DNA from: an uncultured Alphaproteobacteria bacterium
GTDB lineage: Bacteria > Pseudomonadota > Alphaproteobacteria > HIMB59 > GCA-002718135
NCBI GenBank assembly: GCA_902621305.1
Contig: CACNLM010000008.1
Span: 1-64,000 of the forward strand
DNA length: 64,000 nt
Direction of reading: 5' to 3'
This document shows positions 12,670-21,707 of the stretch, piece after piece (position 1 is the first letter of the stretch; each line of letters starts with the position of its first letter). Position numbers and translations under genes: made by a program. A model generated the notes under the pieces. The model did no database searches. It was not told where the DNA came from and saw only the letters and a list, made by a program, of their open reading frames with translations.

Positions 12670-13496
12670 ACATTCATCGGAGCATCAATTTTTTCATGAT
12701 GCTGATAGTTTATTAATTTAAAATCATTAACGTTGTATTTAAAAAAATCTTTTGTTTCGAACTGAAGCTCAGGTAATTTTTTCGGGATTCTTTTTAATTG
12801 AATTTTAACCTGCTCAAAATGTTCTTTATAAATGTGAAAATCACCTAAAGAATGAATAAATGTTCCAACTTCTAATTTACACTCTCTAGCTAACATGTGA
12901 GTTAAAAGACTATAACTGGCGATATTAAATGGAACTCCCAAAAACATGTCACATGACCTTTGATATAGTTGGCAACTTAATTTGTTATTAGAAATAAAAA
13001 ATTGTGAAAATGCATGACATGCTGGCAATGACATATTTTTAATTTCCGGAGGGTTCCAAGCAGAAATTATATGACGCCTTCCATTTGGATCTTCTTTGAG
13101 TCCTTTAATTAGATTTAAGACTTGATCTTCTCCATTAAAATTTCTCCATTGAACTCCATATATTTTACCGACATCTCCTTCAAACCGAGCTTGTGATTTC
13201 CAGTAATCTGCTTGAGCATTTTGAGTCCAAATAGTTTTTTTATTTTTTAAATTTTCTCTTGAATCATTGTATAAAATTTCAGCAAGTCTTCTCTCATCGT
13301 CTGAACCTTCGATAAACCATAATAACTCTGATACTACAGATTTCCATGCTAGTTTTTTAGTCGTTATAGCAGGAAAACCTTTTGATAGATCATAATGCAT
13401 TTGATAACCAAAAGACTTTCTAACACCTCCCGCTCTACTTTCAACATCAGAACCACTATCATAACAATATCTTAAAGCATCTAGGTATTGTTTCAT
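12666..13496 (-). CDS. thyA: Thymidylate synthase (folate-dependent)
   Basis: Makes dTMP from dUMP with methylenetetrahydrofolate. The product is 276 residues from the ATG at 13496, which overlaps the folA stop in an ATGA context; a GTG-free longer frame of three codons (MGK) exists but is less likely. The catalytic Cys lies in SLPACHAFSQFF (Cys160), and the dUMP phosphate-binding RRHIISAWNP is present just before it. Paired with folA, which recycles the dihydrofolate this enzyme produces, a common coupling. Confidence 0.96.
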   Translation of the reverse strand: MKQYLDALRYCYDSGSDVESRAGGVRKSFGYQMHYDLSKGFPAITTKKLAWKSVVSELLWFIEGSDDERRLAEILYNDSRENLKNKKTIWTQNAQADYWKSQARFEGDVGKIYGVQWRNFNGEDQVLNLIKGLKEDPNGRRHIISAWNPPEIKNMSLPACHAFSQFFISNNKLSCQLYQRSCDMFLGVPFNIASYSLLTHMLARECKLEVGTFIHSLGDFHIYKEHFEQVKIQLKRIPKKLPELQFETKDFFKYNVNDFKLINYQHHEKIDAPMNV

Positions 13497-13981
13497 CTTT
13501 CCCAAATCTCAAAATGGCAAGTTGAGTCGCCATTTATTTTTTTAATCATTTTCATATTATTTTCTATAGAAGTAATATCTATAAATTTTTCACAATTATA
13601 ATTACCGTAGATTCTAGTGAGATAAAATTGTTCTATGGATTTAAAAGTTAAATTTATTATTTCTGAACCTCCAATTATAAAAATATCCATATCTTTATAT
13701 GTTGCTTGAAGATTTTGAATTTGATCATTTATGTTTCCACTAAAGTAATAATCTGCACCTTCTATTAGTTCTTTATCTTTACTCGTAATGAGAACATTTA
13801 TTCTTGATTTTAGAGGTGTAGGCATAAAAGGATCTTCCCAAGTCTTTCTTCCCATTACAACGACATTATTTAGAGTATTTTCTTTGAACCATTTTAAGTC
13901 AATTGAATTTTTGGGCCAGGGCATACTTTGGCCCTTACTTATCCCCCCTTTTTCATCCACTGCCATTATTGCTTTGATCAT
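13493..13981 (-). CDS. folA: Dihydrofolate reductase
   Basis: Reduces dihydrofolate to tetrahydrofolate with NADPH. At 162 residues it is of normal bacterial length. Visible features are the N-terminal strand IKAIMAVDEKGGISKG, the substrate loop MPWPKNSIDLKWFK with the active-site acidic residue, VVMGRKTWE, and the cofactor segment FIIGGSEI. It is the first gene of a two-gene unit with thyA, with a 4-nt overlap. Confidence 0.96.
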   Translation of the reverse strand: MIKAIMAVDEKGGISKGQSMPWPKNSIDLKWFKENTLNNVVVMGRKTWEDPFMPTPLKSRINVLITSKDKELIEGADYYFSGNINDQIQNLQATYKDMDIFIIGGSEIINLTFKSIEQFYLTRIYGNYNCEKFIDITSIENNMKMIKKINGDSTCHFEIWER

Positions 13982-14049
13982 ATTTATTTTATTTTATGTT
14001 TTAATTAGTAACAATTTTTTTTTTTAATTGCTAGGTTTCAAGACAAAAC

Positions 14050-14078
14050 TTTCAAGTATTATTAGTTTAAGGTATAAT
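14050..14078 (+). promoter_or_regulatory. Sigma-70-type promoter of ssrA
   Basis: A perfect -10 hexamer TATAAT lies at 14073-14078, preceded at 17 nt by TTTCAA (14050-14055) as a weak -35. Initiation about 7 nt downstream (near 14085) would produce a short 5' extension ahead of the acceptor piece of the tmRNA. Basis: consensus match and position only. Confidence 0.5.
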
Positions 14079-14109
14079 GAAAATGTTGCTTTGCAACTAA
14101 GATAATAAA

Positions 14110-14333
14110 TGCTTTGTGCAATAAATTATTCGGACCCGGGGGCGGTACCCGGCGTCTCCACCAATATGGGGACGAAATAGGTTTGACGGTAATTCAAAGA
14201 CAAAGACTTTATCCGGTATTGTACCACCGTTATCGGGCTATTTTATAAACGCTAACGATAATAGATTAGCACTTGCTGCCTAGATTCTAGGTGAGCGCGG
14301 TCAGGGGCACCGAGCAACAGAACGCCCCATACA
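14110..14333 (+). ncRNA. ssrA: Circularly permuted two-piece tmRNA
   Basis: Transfer-messenger RNA that rescues stalled ribosomes, in the permuted alphaproteobacterial form. The upstream (acceptor) piece contains the T-arm CCGGG-GGCGGTA-CCCGG and the 3' acceptor strand CGTCTCC, then A and CCA (ending 14163). After only 4 nt (ATAT) the coding piece starts with GGGGACG (14168-14174), which pairs fully with CGTCTCC. GGTAATT downstream can pair with AATTATT upstream as helix P2, and ACAAAG with CTTTGT extends it. The tag frame at 14251-14283 reads ANDNRLALAA and stop; with the charged Ala this gives an 11-residue tag ending LALAA, the kind of end recognised by ClpXP. A hairpin GGGGC/GCCCC closes the 3' end. 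End points are estimates. Confidence 0.93.
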
Positions 14334-14350
14334 AATAAGGTAGGAAAAAA

Positions 14351-14716
14351 ATGAAAAAATTTGAAGAATTGATGAGTGTTAAAAATGAAATTGAAAATAT
14401 TTCTGCAACAGAAGCAAAGGAAAAGCTCAATGATCCAAATGTACAATTTATTGATGTTAGGGATAAAGAGAGTTTTTCAAAAGGAACGATTGGAAATGCG
14501 ATACATTTGGATAGAGCTTTTCTTGAATTTTATTTGGCAGAAGGTAGTCCGTTAGAAAATAAATTTTTTAAAGAAAACCCAAATAAAGAATATGTTGTAT
14601 TTTGTGGTGTAGGTGGGCAAGGAACCTTATCAACTAAAACAATGCAAGATATGGGTATTAAAAATGTTAAGAATATTACTGGAGGTATGGCTGAATGGGA
14701 AAAATTAAAAAAATAA
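14351..14716 (+). CDS. Single-domain rhodanese-like protein
   Basis: A 121-residue rhodanese homology domain: QFIDVRDKESFSKGTIGNA near residue 35 is the usual CH2A-type start, and the active-site loop is CGVGGQG, with a catalytic Cys, so it is likely active in sulfur transfer from thiosulfate or a persulfide. No signal peptide, so cytoplasmic. A moderate ribosome site (AAGGTAGG) precedes the ATG. It begins just after the tmRNA 3' end and may be read from the ssrA promoter by read-through. The in vivo sulfur acceptor is unknown. Confidence 0.85.
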   Translation: MKKFEELMSVKNEIENISATEAKEKLNDPNVQFIDVRDKESFSKGTIGNAIHLDRAFLEFYLAEGSPLENKFFKENPNKEYVVFCGVGGQGTLSTKTMQDMGIKNVKNITGGMAEWEKLKK

Positions 14717-14734
14717 TTTTATTAAATTAAAAAT

Positions 14735-15247
14735 TTATTTGGAATTTTTTTCTTTCAAAAAAGGCACCATTGAGCTCCAAACACCATCTTTTTTTAAACG
14801 ATGATAGGTTGCTGCTAAAATATGAATACCTATAAACCAATAAAGCAAATTAATGTTTAGTTCGTGAAAAATAATAACAAAATCCATTATGATTTGATCT
14901 TTAAGTTCTATCCAAAATAAAAATCCAATCAATAATCCTGATAATACAGTACCAATTAACAAAGCATACATACCGTTGTGAATAATTTTAGCAGCTAATT
15001 TTTGAGCTCTAGGGGTATCTTCAGGTAAGGATGTCTTTTGTGTTGTTTTCATATAAATTAGACGAATTAATAGAAGAAACAGAAATATTACTGCAAAAAT
15101 AATTTCAAATTTAAAAAATGCTTGGTCTTCAAGTTGATTAATATCATCTACTTGCTTTGCTACACCATAAACAAATAAAAGAACAAACCCCCAGTGAAAT
15201 AATTTTGCTATTTTACTATATTGCGAATTATTTTTATCTAAACTCAT
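14735..15247 (-). CDS. Cytochrome b561 family protein
   Basis: A 170-residue integral membrane protein with four predicted helices. Likely haem ligands are the His of LFHWGFVLL, the His of IIHNGMYALL, and the two in the last helix (FIGIHILAATYHRL). This pattern fits the bacterial cytochrome b561 (CybB) family, which moves electrons between quinol and periplasmic acceptors such as superoxide. It stands alone between the rhodanese (convergent, 18-nt gap) and sspB (divergent, 48-nt gap). The physiological partner cannot be told from context. Confidence 0.85.
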   Translation of the reverse strand: MSLDKNNSQYSKIAKLFHWGFVLLFVYGVAKQVDDINQLEDQAFFKFEIIFAVIFLFLLLIRLIYMKTTQKTSLPEDTPRAQKLAAKIIHNGMYALLIGTVLSGLLIGFLFWIELKDQIIMDFVIIFHELNINLLYWFIGIHILAATYHRLKKDGVWSSMVPFLKEKNSK

Positions 15248-15295
15248 AAATTTTATTGCAATACTTTAAATATTTAATACAAAAATAAAATAGAA

Positions 15296-15727
15296 ATGAT
15301 TGAATATCAAAAAATACTGGATAAAAATATGCTAAATGTGTTTAAAGATATTCTTAAAAATATAAAAGATAATGGATTATCAAATAATAATCATCTCTAT
15401 ATTACATTTTTAACGAATCATAAAAATGTTGAATTACCAAATTGGTTAAGACAAAAATATCCCCAAGAAATGACAATTATTATTCAATATGAATATTATG
15501 ATCTAGAAATAAATAAAAATAATTTTTCTATTACACTCTCATTTGGTGATATTAAAACAATCTTAAAAATTAATTATAATGCTATTGTTTCATTTGCAGA
15601 TCCTTCGGCTAATTTTGGTTTAATTTTGCAAAAAAGTAAAATTAAGAAGAAAGTAAATAAACAATTAGAAACCAATATATCAAAGAAGGATAATGTAATT
15701 AATTTTTCAAATTATAAAAAAAATTAA
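15296..15727 (+). CDS. sspB: SspB, ClpXP adaptor for tmRNA-tagged proteins
   Basis: A 143-residue protein of the alphaproteobacterial SspB type. SspB binds the tag added by tmRNA and hands substrates to ClpX. Recognisable segments are LYITFLTNH, VELPNWLRQKYPQEMTIIIQYEY and the IVSFADPSANFGLIL block, which matches the conserved substrate-binding core. The Lys/Asn-rich tail ending NVINFSNYKKN may correspond to the ClpX-docking end. It lies about 1 kb from ssrA. Its stop interlocks with that of gpmA in TTAA (15724-15727). Confidence 0.88.
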   Translation: MIEYQKILDKNMLNVFKDILKNIKDNGLSNNNHLYITFLTNHKNVELPNWLRQKYPQEMTIIIQYEYYDLEINKNNFSITLSFGDIKTILKINYNAIVSFADPSANFGLILQKSKIKKKVNKQLETNISKKDNVINFSNYKKN

Positions 15728-16362
15728 TCTAAGTAATAATGTTCAATTAATTCACCATTTTGGTAGTCTAAACATAATGGACTACCAGTTGGAAGTTCTA
15801 TTGAGGATATTTCTTCAGGTTTATACATTCCAACTTTGATCATAATTGCTCTTAAAGAATTACCGTGAGCTGCAATTAAAACATTTTTTTTATTTAATAT
15901 ATGTGGTTGAATTGTTTCAGTAAAGTAAGGAGAAACTCGGTCTACTACATCCTTAAGACTTTCTCCGTTTGGAGGTGGAGTATCATAAGATCTTCTCCAT
16001 ATATGTACTTGTTCTTTTCCAAATTTATCAGCAGTTTCAGCCTTATTTAAACCAACTAAATCTCCATAATCCCTCTCATTCAGTTTTTGATCTTTTTCAT
16101 ATATGAGTTTTCCATCTTTATGTAAATTTTCTATCTCTGATGCCTTTATAGCTATTTCTGCTGTTTTATTTGCTCTCTCTAATACACTACTAAATACTTT
16201 ATCAATTTTTATATTATGTTTTTTTAATAGATGTCCTGCATTATTAGCTTCATTAATACCTTTTTCGGTTAATGGAACATCTTTCCATCCAGTAAATCTA
16301 TTTTCTAAATTCCATTGACTTTGACCATGTCTCAATAAAACAAGTTTGTTCATATGTTTCAT
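15724..16362 (-). CDS. gpmA: Phosphoglycerate mutase, 2,3-BPG-dependent
   Basis: Interconverts 3- and 2-phosphoglycerate in glycolysis and gluconeogenesis. The 212-residue protein carries the phosphohistidine motif LLRHGQSQWN, then NRFTGWKDVPLTEKG, ERDYGDLVGLNK and the second catalytic His in AAHGNSLRA. It is a little shorter than the E. coli enzyme (about 250 residues), with the reduced C-terminus seen in alphaproteobacterial forms. Two ATGs (16362 and 16353) are possible; the second, MNKLVLLRHG, begins closer to the usual family start. Neither has a clear ribosome site. Confidence 0.95.
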   Translation of the reverse strand: MKHMNKLVLLRHGQSQWNLENRFTGWKDVPLTEKGINEANNAGHLLKKHNIKIDKVFSSVLERANKTAEIAIKASEIENLHKDGKLIYEKDQKLNERDYGDLVGLNKAETADKFGKEQVHIWRRSYDTPPPNGESLKDVVDRVSPYFTETIQPHILNKKNVLIAAHGNSLRAIMIKVGMYKPEEISSIELPTGSPLCLDYQNGELIEHYYLD

Positions 16363-16394
16363 ATAATATGTTATAAAGGGTTTGTTAATTAATA

Positions 16395-17780
16395 ATGACT
16401 AATAAATTAAGAATAGAATTTGATAGTTTAGGTTCCAAAAAAATTGATCAAAATAAGCTTTGGGGTGCGCAAACTCAAAGATCCTTTGAAAATTTTAAAA
16501 TTGGCAGTGAAAAAATACCATCAGAATTGATTATCGCATTAGGTCAGCAAAAAAAAGCAGCAGCAGAAGCTAATATAGAACTGGGTGTTATAGATAAAAA
16601 ATTGGGATCATTAATATCAAAAGCCTGTGATGATATAATTAATTTGAAACTTATTGAAGAGTTTCCACTAGCAGTGTGGCAAACTGGATCTGGAACTCAA
16701 ACCAATATGAATGCAAATGAAGTTATTAGTAATTATATCATTAAAAAATTAAAAGGGGAAATTGGCAGTAAAAAACCTATTCACCCAAATGATCACGTAA
16801 ATTTATCTCAATCATCTAATGATACCTTTCCAACAATAATGCATATCGCAATTAATGAACTATCAATCAAAGATTTAATTCCAAATCTTAAAGATTTAAT
16901 AAAAGAGTTTGAAAAAAAGAAAATAACATTTCAAAATATAATTAAAATAGGAAGGACTCACATTCAAGATGCAACACCAATTACTTTAGGTGATGAATTC
17001 TCTGCTTTTTGTAGTCAATTACAAGCTTGTCTAGTAAGAATAGAAATTTCAAAATCAGAGTTAAAATATCTTGCACAAGGTGGAACAGCTGTAGGTTCTG
17101 GTATTAATGCACCAAAAAAATTTGACAAAGTATTTTGTAAATATTTGAATAAACTAACTAAGGATAATTATAAACCTTCTAAAAATAAATTTGAGTCTTT
17201 AGCTTCTCATGATCCACTAATTAATTTTTCAAATTCTTTAAAAACTTTATCACTTTCATTATTAAAGATAATAAACGATATTAGGTTTTTAGCATCTGGA
17301 CCAAGATCAGGTTTAGGAGAGTTAATTTTACCTGCTAATGAACCTGGATCATCGATTATGCCTGGAAAGGTAAACCCAACACAAATTGAAGCATTAAGTA
17401 TGGTATGTATTCAAGTAATTGGAAATAGTACAACTGTTGATCTTGCTGGATCGAATGGTCATTTTCAATTAAATGCTTATAAACCAGTTATAGCCTATAA
17501 CATTATTCAATCAGTTAACCTTCTTAGTGATGGAATTAAAAGTTTTAATAATAATTGCTTAAAGGGACTAAAAGCAAATAAAGGTGTTATTGCTAATCAT
17601 TTAAATAATTCTTTAATGCTGGTTACTGCATTAAATAAATATATTGGCTATGACAATGCTGCAAAAATAGCAAAAAAAGCTTTTAATGAGAATCTAACAC
17701 TTAAGGAAGCAGCTTTAAAATTGAAATTAATTTCTGGAAAAGATTTTGATAAGATAGTTGATCCAAAAAAAATGATTTAA
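16395..17780 (+). CDS. fumC: Fumarate hydratase, class II
   Basis: Hydrates fumarate to malate in the TCA cycle; oxygen-stable, cofactor-free. The 461-residue chain has the normal length, with NKLWGAQTQRS, the substrate motif QTGSGTQTNMNANEV, the site segment HVNLSQSSNDTFPT, GRTHIQDATP and the superfamily signature GSSIMPGKVNPTQ. It is divergent from gpmA with 32 nt between the starts and abuts the lpxC stop with no gap. Confidence 0.97.
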   Translation: MTNKLRIEFDSLGSKKIDQNKLWGAQTQRSFENFKIGSEKIPSELIIALGQQKKAAAEANIELGVIDKKLGSLISKACDDIINLKLIEEFPLAVWQTGSGTQTNMNANEVISNYIIKKLKGEIGSKKPIHPNDHVNLSQSSNDTFPTIMHIAINELSIKDLIPNLKDLIKEFEKKKITFQNIIKIGRTHIQDATPITLGDEFSAFCSQLQACLVRIEISKSELKYLAQGGTAVGSGINAPKKFDKVFCKYLNKLTKDNYKPSKNKFESLASHDPLINFSNSLKTLSLSLLKIINDIRFLASGPRSGLGELILPANEPGSSIMPGKVNPTQIEALSMVCIQVIGNSTTVDLAGSNGHFQLNAYKPVIAYNIIQSVNLLSDGIKSFNNNCLKGLKANKGVIANHLNNSLMLVTALNKYIGYDNAAKIAKKAFNENLTLKEAALKLKLISGKDFDKIVDPKKMI

Positions 17781-18653
17781 CTAAAAATATTCGTAATTAT
17801 TTTTATCAGCAAATAGAGACCTTAATAATAGGTTATTCAAATGATGACCTGATTTAATACCTAAAAAATAACCTTGTATTGGAGCACCTGCTAAGTACAA
17901 ATCTCCAATTGAATCAAGAATTTTATGCCTTACAAATTCATCTTTAAAGCGCAGACCGTCCGAATTAAGTATTTTATTTTCTCCAACAACGACAGCATTA
18001 TCTAAAGAACCACCGAGTGCTAAACCATTTGATCTAAGCATATCAACGTCCCTTTCAAAACCAAAGGTACGTGCTGAAGCAATATCAGTTTTATAATTTC
18101 CATTCACTAATTGTAATTGGCAGCTTTGTTTGCTCACTAGTTTACTAGGAAAATCAATTTCAAAATCTATTGAAAATTGATTATTAGGTTTTAATTCAAC
18201 AGAAGAATCGTTAGTTTTTACTTTAATATTTTTTTTAATTTTTAAAATTTTTCTTTTTTTATTTAAATCTTGAGTAGATGTTTGATCAATAAGATCAACA
18301 AACTTAATAGAACTTCCATCCATTATCGGTACTTCTGGCCCATCAATTTCAATTTTAATATTATCTATATGTAGTCCAGATAAAGCGCTCATTAAATGCT
18401 CGATAGTTGAAACACTTGCGCCACTTTGATTACTTATAGTTGTACTTAATTTTGTATTAGTTACATTTGACCATATGGCCTTTATGATATTATTCTTAGT
18501 AAGATCTTTTCGTATAAACCTTATCCCATAATCAGCTTCAGCGGGATGTAATTTCATAGATACTTTTAATCCTGTATGTAATCCTATGCCGCTTATAGAT
18601 AATGGTTTGGAAATCGTTACTTGATTATTAGAGTTATTTAGTAAATCTATCAT
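17781..18653 (-). CDS. lpxC: UDP-3-O-acyl-N-acetylglucosamine deacetylase
   Basis: Zn-dependent deacetylase, the first committed step of lipid A synthesis, so the cell makes lipopolysaccharide. About 290 residues. Motifs are TISKPLSISGIGLHTG at the N-terminus, the Zn His of TIEHLMSAL, the second Zn site RHKILDSIGD and the active-site His of GIKSGHH. I choose the ATG at 18653 (MIDLLNN). A longer frame of nine codons exists but runs into a transcription-terminator hairpin, so it is unlikely. No ribosome site precedes the chosen ATG, and the T-run of the hairpin ends only three bases before it. Confidence 0.95.
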   Translation of the reverse strand: MIDLLNNSNNQVTISKPLSISGIGLHTGLKVSMKLHPAEADYGIRFIRKDLTKNNIIKAIWSNVTNTKLSTTISNQSGASVSTIEHLMSALSGLHIDNIKIEIDGPEVPIMDGSSIKFVDLIDQTSTQDLNKKRKILKIKKNIKVKTNDSSVELKPNNQFSIDFEIDFPSKLVSKQSCQLQLVNGNYKTDIASARTFGFERDVDMLRSNGLALGGSLDNAVVVGENKILNSDGLRFKDEFVRHKILDSIGDLYLAGAPIQGYFLGIKSGHHLNNLLLRSLFADKNNYEYF

Positions 18654-18657
18654 CTTA

Positions 18658-18687
18658 AAAAAAAGTGCTGAAATCAGCACTTTTTTT
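18658..18687. terminator. Bidirectional rho-independent terminator between ftsZ and lpxC
   Basis: Perfect 13-bp stem AAAAAAAGTGCTG / CAGCACTTTTTTT with the 4-nt loop AAAT (18671-18674). Read leftward it ends the ftsZ message with a run of eight T; read rightward it has seven T. The left T-run stops three bases before the lpxC start codon, so either lpxC is read through it or transcription of lpxC starts at or in the hairpin. Confidence 0.85.
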
Positions 18688-18756
18688 AATATATATTTTT
18701 GACGATCTTAACAACTAACCTAATATTTCAAAATATTGCAAATGATGCTATATTTG

Positions 18757-20406
18757 CTAGTTAGCTTGTCTTCTAAGGAAGGTTGGTATATCCAAGAGTT
18801 CTTCCTCTGTCTCCTGATTAAACTCATCATCTATTGCAGAGATTTCAGTCTCTTCGGCACTAAATTCCTCTTTTTCGTTGATGCTTAAATTATTATCTTC
18901 AGAGTTGTTATTTTCTGAGTCATTTTCTTCAACCTTTACTTCTGCAGATGTAAAAACGGGTTCAGTCTTTGCTAAAATTGCATTTTCCGAAGCAATATCT
19001 TCAGATTTATTTTCAGTAGAGAGAGTATCAAATAAGCTTAACCTTCTTACGCTTGTTTCATTTTGTTTATCAATATCTAAAGATGACCTTGATACTTCTT
19101 CAAGAGTATTATCAGTTTCTATTAAATCTAAAGTCTCAGAAGATTCATTTTTATCTAATACTTTATCATGAATATTTTCTTCTAAATTTGAATCCTCTAT
19201 TTGATTAATATTTGTTTGATCAACAAAATTAATAGTATCAGAATTCTGATTATTGAGCATTTCTTCATTTGCTATCTCATTAATTTCTTCATCTAGAACG
19301 CTGTCGTCTTGTGAAATATTATTCTGTAATACAGCAGTTTCAGACAATGGTTCGGATTTTTCAAAATCTTCTTTGTAAATATCATTGTTTATATTTATTG
19401 GTGCAAAGTTTTCTATAGGGTTAGCTGATATATTATTTTTTGCATCAATACCTGTAGCTACGATACTAACTCTAACAACACCTTCAAGTCTATCATCACA
19501 TGTAGTTCCGTAAATAATGTTTGCTTCGTCATCAACTTCTTGCTTAATTCTGTTCGCAGCTTCATCAACTTCGTACAGTGTAATATCTTTACCACCAGTA
19601 ATGTTTATTATTAAACCTTTTGCACCTTTAAGTGAAACATCATCAATTAGAGGGTTAGCTATTGCTGCTTCTGCAGCTGCAATTGCTCTTCCTTCACCTT
19701 GTGCTTCACCAGTACCCATCATAGCTTTACCCATTTCTGACATTACAGTTTTGATATCTGAGAAATCTAAATTTATCATTCCAGGCTGAACCATAAGGTC
19801 AGTTACACCTCTGACACCAGCATATAAAACATCATCTGCCATTTTAAAAGCATCAGAAAAAGTAGTTTTTTCATTTGCAATTCTAAATAAATTTTGATTA
19901 GGAATTGTTAGTAATGTGTCAACATACTGTTGAAGTTCTTGAATTCCCTTCTCAGCTAACTTCATCCTTTGAGAACCTTCAAAATGAAATGGTTTAGTTA
20001 CTACACCTACAGTTAATATTCCTTTTTCTCTTGCTAATTTGGCAATTACTGGTGCAGCTCCTGTGCCAGTACCGCCACCCATTCCAGCAGCTATAAAAAG
20101 CATATGACTACCTTCAAACTTTTCACTTAGATCCTGAATTGCTTCTTCTGCAGCCTGTCTTCCAATATCAGGTCTCATTCCCGCACCTAAACCTTTAGTG
20201 CTATTTAATCCTAACTGAATTTTATTTGGACAACTTGAAATTTGTAGAGCTTGTGCATCTGTATTGGCTATTAAAAAATCTACACCTTCTAAATTAGCAT
20301 TAATCATATTGTTAACTGCATTTCCACCAGATCCACCTACTCCTAAAACAGTAATTTTAGGATGTAAGTTTTGTCCTATATCTTGTATTGAAATATTGAT
20401 AGTCAT
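18757..20406 (-). CDS. ftsZ: FtsZ, division tubulin
   Basis: GTPase that polymerises into the Z ring. The 549-residue protein has the globular domain in about the first 330 residues, with [20 protein letters not shown], the tubulin signature [10 protein letters not shown] and the T7 loop [12 protein letters not shown] long Asp/Glu/Ser/Asn-rich linker follows (about 330-535), then the C-terminal peptide [13 protein letters not shown] that binds FtsA and other partners; this ending is typical of alphaproteobacteria. A good ribosome site (GGCGGAGAATACA) precedes the ATG, in a 79-nt gap after ftsA where an extra promoter is likely. Confidence 0.98.
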   Translation of the reverse strand: MTINISIQDIGQNLHPKITVLGVGGSGGNAVNNMINANLEGVDFLIANTDAQALQISSCPNKIQLGLNSTKGLGAGMRPDIGRQAAEEAIQDLSEKFEGSHMLFIAAGMGGGTGTGAAPVIAKLAREKGILTVGVVTKPFHFEGSQRMKLAEKGIQELQQYVDTLLTIPNQNLFRIANEKTTFSDAFKMADDVLYAGVRGVTDLMVQPGMINLDFSDIKTVMSEMGKAMMGTGEAQGEGRAIAAAEAAIANPLIDDVSLKGAKGLIINITGGKDITLYEVDEAANRIKQEVDDEANIIYGTTCDDRLEGVVRVSIVATGIDAKNNISANPIENFAPININNDIYKEDFEKSEPLSETAVLQNNISQDDSVLDEEINEIANEEMLNNQNSDTINFVDQTNINQIEDSNLEENIHDKVLDKNESSETLDLIETDNTLEEVSRSSLDIDKQNETSVRRLSLFDTLSTENKSEDIASENAILAKTEPVFTSAEVKVEENDSENNNSEDNNLSINEKEEFSAEETEISAIDDEFNQETEEELLDIPTFLRRQAN

Positions 20407-20485
20407 TGTATTCTCCGCCGTTTTAAATAGTTTTTAACGATTTAACTCCGAAATCGTCAACAAAATTTACTAGATATAGTATTAT

Positions 20486-21706
20486 CTAAATATACTGATC
20501 AAGCCAAGTAAAAAAGCCTGAAATTCCACGTTTTTTTGAATTTTTTGACTGATTTGCTAAAAAATCAATCTTAAATAAATCTTTATCATACAATATAGAT
20601 CCAATAATGTCGCAAAAATTTGGTTTTTTAAAATTATTTGCCAAATTTAATTGATCTAAGGGATTTGATATTCTCACACCACTTGCAAAAATTGTTTCTA
20701 CATATTTTGCAATACTATCCATCATTGCCCCACCACCAGTTAGAACTACATTATTTAATTTTTTACTTCTTAAATTATTGTCTCTAATTTTTTGCCATAT
20801 CATTTCTAAAGTTTCTTCAATACGTGGTCTAATAATTGCATTTAAACTTGATCTTGTTATTTGTTTAAATGTATTTTTATCGCCTGCAACAATTGGAATT
20901 TCTATTATTTCATGATCATCACTAGGAGATGAAACTAGGGAACCATATAAAGTTTTTAACCTTTCAGCACTGGAAATAGTAGTTGATAAACCTCTAGCAA
21001 TATCTAATGTAATATTGTTACTCCCAACACCTATTGCATCTCCATATACAAATTTATTATTTTCAAAAACAGATATTGAAGATGTTGAATGACCTAAATC
21101 AATACAAATAGTACCAAGCTCTTTTTCATCTTTTGTTAATGATGATAAAGATGAGGATAATGGGGAAGGAATATAATTATCAATATTAAGTTTTAATTTT
21201 TTGATAACACTAGAAATATTATCCGAATATTTTTTTTGAATATTTATTTTATAAAAGTTAATTTTAATATTATCTGAATAATTTCCTATTGGTGCATTAA
21301 AATACAGATTATTGTCGATGTCATATGACGTAATATTATTAAATATTTCAAATTTTTCACTAGGATTATTAAAATATTCTGACTGATTAATTATTTTTTT
21401 TAAATGTAATTCTGAAATTTTCTCGTTTTTTAATTCTATTGCTGAGTTGTAATAATGAGAATTAGAATTTAATAAAGATAGATTAAGATTAACAGAATTT
21501 AATTTAGTTTGAGATTGTTTTTCAGCTTCTATAACTAAAGACTTAATCTGATTATGTAAATTTTCAAAATTTAAAATAATATTTTTTTTAATGTTATTAT
21601 TTGGAACACTAACAATTGATAATATATTAATATTTTCTGTATTTTTATAATCAGCAATTACACATGATATTTTTGAATTACCAATATCTAAACCAGCTTT
21701 AATCAT
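20486..21706 (-). CDS. ftsA: FtsA, division actin and Z-ring membrane tether
   Basis: Actin-family ATPase that anchors FtsZ to the membrane. The 406-residue chain has phosphate-1 GLDIGNSKISCVI, the SHS2 (1C) domain that marks FtsA (about 85-165, quite divergent here), phosphate-2 IDLGHSTSSISVF, adenosine motif NVVLTGGGAMMD and a C-terminal amphipathic tail (SGFFTWLDQYI). It is 1 nt away from ftsQ. Divergence in the 1C domain fits the low G+C bias. Confidence 0.96.
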   Translation of the reverse strand: MIKAGLDIGNSKISCVIADYKNTENINILSIVSVPNNNIKKNIILNFENLHNQIKSLVIEAEKQSQTKLNSVNLNLSLLNSNSHYYNSAIELKNEKISELHLKKIINQSEYFNNPSEKFEIFNNITSYDIDNNLYFNAPIGNYSDNIKINFYKINIQKKYSDNISSVIKKLKLNIDNYIPSPLSSSLSSLTKDEKELGTICIDLGHSTSSISVFENNKFVYGDAIGVGSNNITLDIARGLSTTISSAERLKTLYGSLVSSPSDDHEIIEIPIVAGDKNTFKQITRSSLNAIIRPRIEETLEMIWQKIRDNNLRSKKLNNVVLTGGGAMMDSIAKYVETIFASGVRISNPLDQLNLANNFKKPNFCDIIGSILYDKDLFKIDFLANQSKNSKKRGISGFFTWLDQYI

Positions 21707-21707
21707 T

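Noticed and set aside
14252-14446. Antisense open frame over the tmRNA 3' part
   Set aside because: Shadow of the structured RNA and rhodanese gene; the product has no recognisable family and the RNA call is firm.
18654-18680. Nine-codon longer start for LpxC
   Set aside because: It would be encoded by a terminator hairpin and reaches past the usual LpxC N-terminus.
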